A stretch of 7,752 nt of DNA, taken from positions 1 through 7,752 of the forward strand of contig JASHUC010000311.1 of assembly GCA_030040235.1 (NCBI GenBank), given 5' to 3'. Shown here one piece after another: positions 1-6,540 of the stretch (positions are counted from its first letter, which is position 1; the number at the start of each line of letters is the position of its first letter). The stretch comes from Gammaproteobacteria bacterium. GTDB taxonomy: Bacteria; Pseudomonadota; Gammaproteobacteria; Steroidobacterales; Steroidobacteraceae. Position numbers and translations under genes: made by a program. A model generated the notes under the pieces. That model was not told the origin of the DNA, searched no databases, and was given only the letters and a program-made list of their open reading frames with translations.

Positions 1-609
1 GTCGCAGAGGTAGGCGAAGTTCACCTCATCGATCTGCAGGTAGCGGCACCCGGCCGCGGCGAGATCGGCCACCTCCTCGGCATAGACCCGCGCGAGGTCG
101 GTGTAGAACTCCGCAAGATCGGGGTATGCGGCCCGATCCACGGCCGCGCGTCCGCCGCGAAAATGCAGATTGCTCGGGGAGGGAATCGAGATCTTCGGCA
201 CTGCGCGCGCCACGGATTTGAGGAACTGGAAGTGCTCGACGAAGATCGGCCGCGGCCGCTCGAGCCTGCCTGCCACGCGCAGCGCCGAGGGCGCGCGGTG
301 AATGTCGCCGGCCTCGGTGTGAAAGCTCACGCTGATCGGAGAGCGGGACACGGTGACGTTCGAGAACTGCTTGAGGAAATCCAGGTGCCAGGAGTCGCGG
401 CGGAATTCCCCGTCCGTCACGGCTTGCAGCCCGATCGCCTCCTGCGCGCGCACGATCTCGCGGATCGCCTCGTCCTCGACCGCCGCACGCTCGGCGGCCG
501 AGAGGCGACCCGCCCGGTGTTGCTCGCGCGCTGCCGCAAGCTGCGGCGGCCGCAGCAGGCTCCCGACGTGCTCCGCGCGAAAAGGGGGCCGGCTACGCTT
601 GGACGGCAT
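1..609 (-). CDS. MetE-core family protein (cobalamin-independent methionine synthase-like), 3' end outside window
   Basis: This frame is open from an ATG at 609 to the window edge (203 residues, no stop), so the gene is cut by the window. It belongs to the short MetE-type methyltransferase family (COG0620, stand-alone C-terminal-type barrel, usually about 370 residues). Visible signatures are AEHVGSLLRP (residues 12-21), TDGEFRRDSW (65-74), IPSPSNLHFRGG (142-153) and GCRYLQIDEVNFAYLCD (187-203). Known members transfer a methyl group from a folate donor to a thiol using a zinc-activated thiolate; the related epoxyalkane:coenzyme M transferase uses the same fold for a different alkyl acceptor reaction. 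The zinc ligands (the HxC motif and the distal Cys) would lie downstream and cannot be checked. A GGAG at 622-619, nine bases before the ATG, supports this start. It follows the aldehyde dehydrogenase stop by 26 nt and is probably co-transcribed. No signal peptide is seen, so it is cytoplasmic. Family assignment is firm; the substrate is unknown. Confidence 0.9.
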   Translation of the reverse strand, partial: MPSKRSRPPFRAEHVGSLLRPPQLAAAREQHRAGRLSAAERAAVEDEAIREIVRAQEAIGLQAVTDGEFRRDSWHLDFLKQFSNVTVSRSPISVSFHTEAGDIHRAPSALRVAGRLERPRPIFVEHFQFLKSVARAVPKISIPSPSNLHFRGGRAAVDRAAYPDLAEFYTDLARVYAEEVADLAAAGCRYLQIDEVNFAYLCD

Positions 610-635
610 CGAATTCACTCCGTGGAACCCGCGTT

Positions 636-2132
636 CTACGCGCGGGTATCGATCCAGACGCTCTTCACTTCCGTGTACTCGTGCAGAGCCTCCGGGCCGA
701 GCTCGCGGCCGATGCCGCTTTGACGAAATCCGCCGAAGGGCGTCCCGTATCCGACTTGACGGTAGTTGTTCACCCAGACGGTGCCCGCGCGCAAGCGTGG
801 GAGCAGCCGGTGCACACGGCGGATGCTTTCGGTCCAGAGCCCGGCTGCAAGTCCGAACGGCGTGTCGTTCGCGATCGCAAGCGCCTCGTCCTCGTCGCGG
901 AACGGGATGAGCGCGGCGACCGGCCCGAAGATCTCCTCGCGCGCCACACGGCTGTCGTTGCGCACCTGCCCGTACACCGTCGGCTCGACGAAGAAACCCG
1001 TGCGGTCCGAGCGCCGTCCACCCGTGAGCCGCTCGAGCCCCTCGGTGCGTGCGACCTCGAAGTAGCTCAGCACTTTCGCAAGCTGCGCCGGCGAGGCGAG
1101 CGGCCCGAGCTGAGTCGCACGCTCGAGAGGATCGCCGATGGCGAGCTCGCGCGCGCGCTTGACGAGAAGGCCGGCCATCTCCTGGTAGATGCCCCGCTCG
1201 ATGAGCACTCGTGAGCCTGCGACGCAGGTCTGACCGCTCGCGGCGAAGATGCCTGCGATTACCCCGTCCACCGCCGCGGGAAGGTTCGCGTCTGCAAAGA
1301 TGATGTTGGGCGATTTGCCGCCGAGCTCGAGCGAGACGCGCGCGCAGCGCTCGGCGGCGGCGCGGGCGACGGCTTTGCCGGTCGCGGTCGATCCGGTGAA
1401 GGCGATCTTATCGACCCCGGGATGCTCGATGAGCGCGGCGCCGGCCGGGCCGTGACCCGTCACGACGTTCACGACGCCGGGCGGGAAGCCGGCCTCGAGC
1501 GCAAGCCGCGCGAGCTCCAGCGTCGAGGTCGGGGTCACTTCCGAGGGCTTCACCACCACCGTGTTGCCGGCAGCGAGCGCCGGAAAGAGCTTCCAGCCGA
1601 GGATCGCGAGGGGAGAATTCCACGGCGTGACCGCTGCGATCACGCCGATCGGCTCGCGCAGCGTATAGGTCGAGAAGCCCTGCACGGGTGGCAGCGTCGC
1701 TCCGCTCAACGTCTCGGCCAAGCCCGCGAAGTAGTAGCAGGCGCGCACGATGCCGTCGATGCCCGGGCGCATCTCGGCCACGAGCTTGCCGTTCTCGCGG
1801 ATCTGCCGATGCGTGAGCGCCTCGGCGTGCGTTTCGATGAGCGCCGCCAACCGGCGCAGCAGCGCCGCGCGCTCAGCGGCGGGCTGGCGCGGCCAGCCGT
1901 CCCGGTCGAAGGCGCGGCGCGCCGCGAGGACCGCCCGGTCCACATCGGGGGCCTGCGCCTCGGGCACCTCGCCCCAGCTCTGCTCGGTGTACGGATCGAC
2001 GCACCGGAAGGTGCGGCCGGCGCTGGCCGCCGTCCACTTCCCGTCGATGAGCATGGCGTATGGGTGATCGAGACCGTCGGATTCGCGGCGCGAACTCTGC
2101 GGCCGTGCCTGGGTTGATGCGATGGCGCTCAT
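636..2132 (-). CDS. NAD(P)-dependent aldehyde dehydrogenase, ALDH superfamily
   Basis: A complete 498-residue cytoplasmic aldehyde dehydrogenase that oxidises an aldehyde to the carboxylic acid with NAD(P)+. All main catalytic landmarks are present: oxyanion Asn171 in TPWNSP, the cofactor-binding KPSE (195-198), FTGST (245-249), general base Glu269 in LELGGK, nucleophile Cys303 in GQTCVAGSR, EEIFGP (399-404) and the C-terminal PFGGFRQSGIGRE (465-477). Length is typical of the betaine/aromatic-aldehyde type ALDH group; the sequence does not decide between these substrates. The ATG at 2132 lacks a clear Shine-Dalgarno, and a 16-bp palindrome sits just before it. The first about 25 residues are polar and poorly conserved in type, so a start at the internal Met27 (MLIDGKW) is possible, but it also lacks a good ribosome site. 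The stop (TAG) is 26 nt before the MetE-like start and the gene begins 31 nt after the sorbosone dehydrogenase-like stop, consistent with one operon. It could remove an aldehyde produced by the upstream oxidoreductases (inference). Confidence 0.95.
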   Translation of the reverse strand: MSAIASTQARPQSSRRESDGLDHPYAMLIDGKWTAASAGRTFRCVDPYTEQSWGEVPEAQAPDVDRAVLAARRAFDRDGWPRQPAAERAALLRRLAALIETHAEALTHRQIRENGKLVAEMRPGIDGIVRACYYFAGLAETLSGATLPPVQGFSTYTLREPIGVIAAVTPWNSPLAILGWKLFPALAAGNTVVVKPSEVTPTSTLELARLALEAGFPPGVVNVVTGHGPAGAALIEHPGVDKIAFTGSTATGKAVARAAAERCARVSLELGGKSPNIIFADANLPAAVDGVIAGIFAASGQTCVAGSRVLIERGIYQEMAGLLVKRARELAIGDPLERATQLGPLASPAQLAKVLSYFEVARTEGLERLTGGRRSDRTGFFVEPTVYGQVRNDSRVAREEIFGPVAALIPFRDEDEALAIANDTPFGLAAGLWTESIRRVHRLLPRLRAGTVWVNNYRQVGYGTPFGGFRQSGIGRELGPEALHEYTEVKSVWIDTRA

Positions 2133-2147
2133 CGGGGATCCGGTTTC

Positions 2148-2163
2148 TGCTGCGGCCGCAGCA
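2148..2163. repeat. Perfect 16-bp palindrome between two operon genes
   Basis: TGCTGCGGCCGCAGCA reads identically on both strands and begins directly after the TGA of the sorbosone dehydrogenase-like gene, ending 15 nt before the aldehyde dehydrogenase ATG. As RNA it can fold to a 6-bp GC-rich stem with a GGCC tetraloop. No T-tract follows on the minus strand (AGAAACC instead), so it is not a classical intrinsic terminator. It occupies the place where a ribosome site would be expected. Function is unknown; chance in GC-rich DNA is possible. Confidence 0.5.
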
Positions 2164-3537
2164 TCATCGCACTTCGGGGCAGGCGCGTGAACAGCGCGCG
2201 TACGCGATGCGCCAGAGCGTGCCGTTGCCGTCCTCGGAGACGATGAGCGAGCCGTCGGTGAGCTCGGCGACGCCGACGGGCCTGCCCCACACCTCGGTGT
2301 CGCTCACGACGAATCCGGTGAGGAAGTCGTCGTACTCGCCGGTGGCGCGGCCGTTGTGTACGCGCACGCGCACGACCTTGTAGCCCGTGCGCCGGCTGCG
2401 GTTCCAGGACCCGTGCAGTGCTACGAAAGCATCTCCATCGTAGTCCCGCGGAAAAGCGGCCGGTCCCGTCGAGGCCGCGTAGAACATCATCTCGAGCGGC
2501 GCCGAATGCGCCTGCACGAGCACATCGGGAACGGTGACCTTACCCTCGAGATCGGGCCGCTCGCCATGGTGGCGGGGATCCTCGTGCGAGCCGGTGTAGT
2601 ACCAGGGCCATCCATAGAACGCGTCGTCCCGCACGCGCGTCACGTAGTCGGGCGGCAGGTTATCGCCGAGTCCGTCGCGCTCGTTCGTCGCGCACCACAG
2701 ATCTCCCGTCGCCGGGTTCACGGCGAGGCTCACACAGTTGCGAATCCCGGCTGCAAAGACACTGCGCCTTCCCTTGCCCTGCGGGTCGAATACCAGCACG
2801 TCGGCCCGATCGGTCTCCTCGCCCCACGCGGCTCCGAGCGCCCGCTCGGCCTGCCAGCGTCTCACGGCGGCGATGCTCTTGCGCGGCATTTCCTCCGCGA
2901 CGTTCGAGCCCGATCCGACCGACACGTACAGGTGTGCCCCGTCCTTCGAGAAGGCGAGATCCCGGGTCCAGTGTCCGCCGGTCGATTGGGTCAGCCTGGC
3001 GACGATCACCTGCGCGGGGCCGCGCGCCTCGAGATCGCCGTTCTGGTAAGCGAAGCGGATGACTCGGTCGTTCTCCGCGATGTAGAGCCAGCGAGGATTG
3101 GGGCCGAGCGGATAGAACGCGATGCCGAAGGGCCGCTCGAGCCCGGAGGCGTACACGCGCTCTACATCGGGCTTGGTCGCTCCGCTTCCCGCTCGCAGTA
3201 CTCGAATGCGCCCGGCGAGGGACTCCGCGATGAAGAGGTCCCCGTTCGGGGCCACTCTGAGCGCACGCGGATCCTCGAAGCTGCCCCCGAAGGGCTCGAC
3301 GGTGAATCCTGCAGGCACGCGCAGACGCGCCGCTACGGGCTTGGCCACGACCTCGGGAGGATTCGCGACGGACGGCGTGGCGTACGGTGGCGGGAGGTCC
3401 GCCACCGTAATGTGATGCCGCACATCCGGCGCACTGGAGCGCCAGTCCGATGGCGAGCCCGAAGCGGCCGGCGCGCATGGCCCCGCCGATCCAAGCGCCA
3501 TCAGAGCGGTCACGACGAGGACCGGACCGCTCTTCAC
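2164..3537 (-). CDS. Secreted PQQ-dependent sugar (sorbosone/glucose) dehydrogenase-like protein
   Basis: A 457-residue protein of the soluble glucose/sorbosone dehydrogenase beta-propeller family (GSDH), whose characterised members oxidise sugars or aldehydes in the periplasm with PQQ and calcium. The N-terminus MKSGPVLVVTALMALGSA is a probable Sec signal; Cys21 follows Pro, so it is not a standard lipobox. Propeller blades begin near residue 75: GFTVEPF (77-83), NGDLFIAES (98-106), GLERPFGIAF (132-141), LYIAENDRVIRF (151-162), GGHWTRDLAFSKDG (187-200), GIRNCVSLAVNPATGDLW (264-281), NERDGLGDNLPPDY (285-298), AHSAPLEMMFY (343-353) and GRPVGVAELTDGSLIVSED (418-436). His189 probably matches the catalytic His of this family. 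The start codon is GTG at 3537, preceded by a GGGG at suitable distance. Two Cys at 449 and 453 close to the C-terminus may form a disulphide. It lies 37 nt after the molybdenum hydroxylase large subunit. PQQ use is inferred from the family; some members of this fold are not proven enzymes. Confidence 0.88.
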   Translation of the reverse strand: MKSGPVLVVTALMALGSAGPCAPAASGSPSDWRSSAPDVRHHITVADLPPPYATPSVANPPEVVAKPVAARLRVPAGFTVEPFGGSFEDPRALRVAPNGDLFIAESLAGRIRVLRAGSGATKPDVERVYASGLERPFGIAFYPLGPNPRWLYIAENDRVIRFAYQNGDLEARGPAQVIVARLTQSTGGHWTRDLAFSKDGAHLYVSVGSGSNVAEEMPRKSIAAVRRWQAERALGAAWGEETDRADVLVFDPQGKGRRSVFAAGIRNCVSLAVNPATGDLWCATNERDGLGDNLPPDYVTRVRDDAFYGWPWYYTGSHEDPRHHGERPDLEGKVTVPDVLVQAHSAPLEMMFYAASTGPAAFPRDYDGDAFVALHGSWNRSRRTGYKVVRVRVHNGRATGEYDDFLTGFVVSDTEVWGRPVGVAELTDGSLIVSEDGNGTLWRIAYARCSRACPEVR

Positions 3538-3549
3538 GAGAGCCCCACA

Positions 3550-3565
3550 GCCCGCGTGGGCGGGC
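3550..3565. repeat. GC-rich inverted repeat (stem-loop) between large subunit and sorbosone dehydrogenase-like gene
   Basis: GCCCGC-GTGG-GCGGGC forms a perfect 6-bp stem with a four-base loop in the 37-nt spacer, between the stop codon at 3575 and the GTG start at 3537. No T-tract follows, so complete termination is unlikely. It could act as an RNA 3'-end stabiliser or processing point that uncouples expression of the two genes, or it may be a chance fold in GC-rich sequence. Confidence 0.4.
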
Positions 3566-3574
3566 GTGCGCGCC

Positions 3575-6058
3575 TTAAGTCGCCACCAGCTCGGCAGGAT
3601 CGATCGGGAGCTTGCGCACCCGTTTGCCGGTCGCGGCGTAGATCGCGTTGCAAAGCGCCGGCGGAGCCGACGGCAGCGCCGGCTCGCCGAGCCCGGTCAC
3701 CATGTTGTCCGTGAGCCGGAAGTGCACCTCGACGGGGGGCGCCTGATTCATGCGCAGCAGATTGAACTCGTGGAAGTTCGTCTGCACGACGCGGCCCCGG
3801 TCGATCGTGATCTTCTGTCCCAGGGCTGCGCTGATGCCGTCGATGATGGCGCCCTGCACCTGATTGAGGGCCCCGCTCGGGTTGACGATCTGCCGGCCGC
3901 AGTCCACGGCGGCCCAGACCTTGTCCACCTTCACCATGCCCTCGGGCGCGACGGTGACCTGGATCACCTCGGCGACATAGCCGAGGTGGCTGTAGTAGAA
4001 CGCGACGCCCATGCCGGTGCGCGACGGGAGCTTGCGCCGGCGGTTGTCCCAGTCGGATTTCTCGCGCACCAGCTCGAGCACGCCGATCGCCCGCCCGGTG
4101 TCGAAGGGTGGCAACGCCATGAAGCGCCGCCCACCGCGACCCGGTGGGTCATGGATGACCCGGGGCGGACCGAACAGATCGATCCGGTACTGCAGCGGAT
4201 CCCTTCCGGCGGCGAGCGCGACCTCGTCGATGAAGGACTGGAAAGCATAGGCGATCGCGTTGTCGCCGGGGGCCCGCAGCGGTCCCGTCGGCACCCCGAG
4301 CAGCATCATCGACTGCGCGAATTGCACGTTCGGCTGCATGCGCGCCGGGAAGGCGGTCGGCTCGAGATCGGCGCTGTCGGAAACCTTCTCGCCATCGCCC
4401 GTGAAGGTGACGAAGTGATCGCGGAATGCCGTGAGGTTGCCCTGCGCGTCGATGCCGGCCTTGAAGTAATGGAAGCCCGCCGGGCGGTAGTACTCGTGCT
4501 GGATGTCCTGCCGCCGGTTGTTGAGCAGTTTGATCGGCAAGCCGGTCCGCCGCGAAAGATACGCCGCCTCGACCATGTACCAGGTGCCCAGCCGCCCACC
4601 GAAGCCGCCGCCGCTGCGAATGACGTGCACGGTGACGTTGCTCGGCGGGATTCCGAGGGTCTTGGCGACGTTTCCCTGGCCGGCGCCGGGATTCTGCGTG
4701 GCCGCCCAGAGCTCCACCTTCCCGTCCTGGAAATGCGCGGTGCAGTTCAGCGGCTCGAGATACGCGTGAGCGATGAAGGGATAGGCGTACTGGCCTTCGA
4801 CCGTCTTCGCCGAGCTCGCGAACGCCTTGTCCACGTCGCCTTCGTTGTGGATGATCTTGTGGGCTGGCTGCTGGGCGAGCTGCGCGGCCTGACGCTCGAA
4901 GCCCTCGGTACTCTGGCTCGCGACGGGCCCTTCCTCCCACTTCACGGCGAGACTATCGAGCGCCTTGTTCGCCGCCCACCAGGTGTCGCCGATGATCGCG
5001 ACGCCAGGGACCAGCGTGATCTGCATGCCATCGGGCAGCCCGCTCGGATCCGCGCCCGCGACGAGGAACGCATCGTGGATGCCGGGCATCGCCTTGATCT
5101 GATCGAGATTCGCACTCACCGGCCGGCCGCCGAACACCGGGCATCGCTCGTATACGGCGTACTTCATCCCGGGCACCGACTGATCGATGCCGAAGAGAGG
5201 CTTGCCCGTGACGATGAGCGGGTTGTCCACGCCCGTGATGAACTTCCCGATGATGCGGAAGTCCTTCGGGTCCTTGAGCTTGATCTTCTGCAGGTCCGCA
5301 AACATCCCGAAGGCCGCCGGACCGCCGGGACCGCCTGGACCTCTGCGAGCGCCCGGACCACCCGGACCTCTGCGGCCACCCGGACCACCAGGACCGGCGT
5401 GCGCGCCCGCACCGCCAGGCCCACCCGGCCCGGCCTGACCGGCCCGCGCGAAGCGACCGGCGGCCGCAGCGTGTGAGGCCTCCTCCTTGGTCGCGATCGC
5501 TGCCGCCCGGGATGCGAGGGCCCCGTAGCCCAGCGTCCGGCCCGTCGCCGTATGCCGCACCTTGCTCGGAAGCGTGTCGCACTGCTCCTCCGGCACGTGC
5601 CACTTCTCGGCGGCAGCCTTGATGAGGAGCGCACGGCCGGCCGCGCCGACGCGGCGCAGCGGCTCGTAGTTCATGGGGATCGAGAAGCTGCCGCCGGCGA
5701 ACTGGGCCTGGTACAGCAAGGGATTGAGCGGGGCCTGCTCGACGCGCACATCCTTCCAGTCGGCATCGAGCTCCTCCGCGATGATCATCGGCAGGGAGGT
5801 CTTGATGCCCTGCCCGATCTCCGGATTCTTCGCCATGATGGTGATGATGCCGTCCGGGGCGATCTGGACGTACGCATTGAGCGTGTACTCGCGCGCAGCA
5901 GCGTCGGGCGCCGCCTCCGCAAACCTCGGAATACTGAAGTCGAGCAGCAGTCCGCCGCCTGCGGCGGCGCCGACCTTCAGAAAAAGTCGCCGGGATACCG
6001 ACTGTGGCGCTCGCTCGGCGCCCGCGCTCTGGATCGTGTCCGGGTGCTGGGTGGCCAT
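3575..6058 (-). CDS. Molybdopterin-binding large subunit of isoquinoline-1-oxidoreductase-type molybdenum hydroxylase (IorB-like)
   Basis: An 827-residue catalytic subunit of the xanthine dehydrogenase/aldehyde oxidase superfamily (COG1529). Such enzymes hydroxylate N-heterocycles or oxidise aldehydes using water and a molybdopterin cofactor. The start at 6058 is chosen because GGGAGG lies 7 nt upstream and a Tat signal follows at once: SRRLFLK (22-28), a Gly/Ala/Leu core, and a likely cleavage after AEA (47-49). The frame remains open 29 codons further upstream, but that stretch overlaps the small-subunit gene. Domain order is the IorB type: a molybdopterin-binding segment first (E80, GQG 82-84), then the usual N-terminal hammerhead segment (about 270-380), then GGGFGGR (483-489) and the catalytic Glu792 in GLGEPALP. 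An unusual Gly-Pro-Arg-rich insertion occupies about residues 188-258. The gene starts 2 nt after the small-subunit stop. No FAD subunit is present, as expected for the IorAB type, whose electrons go to a cytochrome. The substrate cannot be read from the sequence. Confidence 0.93.
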   Translation of the reverse strand: MATQHPDTIQSAGAERAPQSVSRRLFLKVGAAAGGGLLLDFSIPRFAEAAPDAAAREYTLNAYVQIAPDGIITIMAKNPEIGQGIKTSLPMIIAEELDADWKDVRVEQAPLNPLLYQAQFAGGSFSIPMNYEPLRRVGAAGRALLIKAAAEKWHVPEEQCDTLPSKVRHTATGRTLGYGALASRAAAIATKEEASHAAAAGRFARAGQAGPGGPGGAGAHAGPGGPGGRRGPGGPGARRGPGGPGGPAAFGMFADLQKIKLKDPKDFRIIGKFITGVDNPLIVTGKPLFGIDQSVPGMKYAVYERCPVFGGRPVSANLDQIKAMPGIHDAFLVAGADPSGLPDGMQITLVPGVAIIGDTWWAANKALDSLAVKWEEGPVASQSTEGFERQAAQLAQQPAHKIIHNEGDVDKAFASSAKTVEGQYAYPFIAHAYLEPLNCTAHFQDGKVELWAATQNPGAGQGNVAKTLGIPPSNVTVHVIRSGGGFGGRLGTWYMVEAAYLSRRTGLPIKLLNNRRQDIQHEYYRPAGFHYFKAGIDAQGNLTAFRDHFVTFTGDGEKVSDSADLEPTAFPARMQPNVQFAQSMMLLGVPTGPLRAPGDNAIAYAFQSFIDEVALAAGRDPLQYRIDLFGPPRVIHDPPGRGGRRFMALPPFDTGRAIGVLELVREKSDWDNRRRKLPSRTGMGVAFYYSHLGYVAEVIQVTVAPEGMVKVDKVWAAVDCGRQIVNPSGALNQVQGAIIDGISAALGQKITIDRGRVVQTNFHEFNLLRMNQAPPVEVHFRLTDNMVTGLGEPALPSAPPALCNAIYAATGKRVRKLPIDPAELVAT
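5315..5395 (-). repeat. 27-bp tandem repeat encoding Gly-Pro-rich nine-residue units
   Basis: Three consecutive 27-bp units encode GPGGPGGRR (222-230), GPGGPGARR (231-239) and GPGGPGGPA (240-248) of the molybdenum hydroxylase large subunit; a further partial unit, GPGGPGG (210-216), lies upstream at 5431-5411. The first two units share the CGC-AGA arginine pair, and AGA is an uncommon codon in this GC-rich DNA, which suggests duplication of DNA rather than convergent codon choice. The repeats are in frame, so changes in copy number would not break the protein. Confidence 0.8.
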
Positions 6059-6060
6059 GA

Positions 6061-6540
6061 TCAAACCTCCCTCGTATCTGCGGTCGGGAGACCCGCCGCC
6101 TGTTTGATGGCGGCACGGATGCGCGTGTAGGTGTAGCAGCGGCATATGTTGCCGCTCATCGCATTATCGATGTCCTGATCGGTCGGGCGTGGCGTCGTCG
6201 AGAGCAATGCCGCGGCCGACATGATCTGGCCCGCCTGGCAGTAGCCGCACTGCGGAACGTCGAGCGCGATCCAGGCCTGCTGCAGCTTCTGACCGACCGC
6301 GCTTTCCCCGATGCCCTCGATGGTGGTCACCGCGTTCGATCCGACGGTGGCGACCGGAGTGATGCAGGAGCGCGTGGCCATGCCGTTGATGTGCACGGTA
6401 CACGCCCCGCAGAGTCCCATTCCGCAGCCGAACTTGGGACCTTTCAGGTCGAGCACATCGCGCAATACCCAAAGAAGTGGCGTATCGCCCGCCACGTCCA
6501 CCGTCTCGACTTTGCCATTCACGTTGATCGTGTAGCTCAT
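6061..6540 (-). CDS. [2Fe-2S] small subunit of isoquinoline-1-oxidoreductase-type molybdenum hydroxylase (IorA-like)
   Basis: A complete 159-residue electron-transfer subunit that partners the molybdopterin subunit directly downstream. The N-terminal plant-ferredoxin-like domain has Cys39, Cys44, Cys47 (CGMGLCGAC) and Cys59. The C-terminal helical domain has CGYC (98-101) and CRC (133-135), giving the eight Cys for two [2Fe-2S] clusters, with no flavin domain. Length is normal for the family. The residue after CRC is Tyr136 (CRCYTY), where many homologues have a small residue such as Gly or Ala; this is a minor variation. The ATG at 6540 is preceded by AAAGGG (6553-6548), a plausible ribosome site. 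There is no signal peptide, so the subunit would need to be exported folded together with the Tat-signal-bearing large subunit. It is the first gene after the 246-nt gap and probably the first of the operon. Confidence 0.95.
   Translation of the reverse strand: MSYTINVNGKVETVDVAGDTPLLWVLRDVLDLKGPKFGCGMGLCGACTVHINGMATRSCITPVATVGSNAVTTIEGIGESAVGQKLQQAWIALDVPQCGYCQAGQIMSAAALLSTTPRPTDQDIDNAMSGNICRCYTYTRIRAAIKQAAGLPTADTREV
6066..6071 (-). promoter_or_regulatory. Ribosome binding site fixing the large-subunit start
   Basis: GGGAGG lies seven bases before the ATG at 6058 and inside the last codons of the small-subunit gene. It decides between the start at 6058 and the upstream in-frame ATG at 6145, and suggests translational coupling of the two subunits. 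Confidence 0.75.

Noticed and set aside
2356..3714. A 452-residue plus-strand open frame opposite the sorbosone dehydrogenase-like gene
   Set aside because: Same shadow effect; it spans two genes and an intergenic spacer, is Arg-rich throughout and shows no domain motif.
5315..5431. The tandem repeat as a CRISPR array
   Set aside because: Units are contiguous, in frame, imperfect and have no spacers; they encode part of a protein.
5187..5438. Plus-strand frame with a striking Gly-Pro-Pro collagen-like repeat
   Set aside because: It is the exact complement of the Gly-Pro repeat in the large subunit: GGT/CCG codons read backwards also give Pro and Gly. The repeat is real as DNA, but there is no reason to believe this strand is translated.
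3566..5476. A 636-residue open frame on the plus strand opposite the molybdenum hydroxylase gene
   Set aside because: It is antisense to a gene with clear catalytic motifs, is dominated by Arg, Asp, Glu, Leu and Ala as expected for the complement of GC3-rich codons, and has no recognisable domain.
6059..6145. A 29-residue upstream extension of the large-subunit gene to an ATG at 6145
   Set aside because: It would overlap the last codons of the Fe-S subunit, has no ribosome site comparable to GGGAGG at 6071-6066, and would bury the Tat signal about 50 residues inside the protein.
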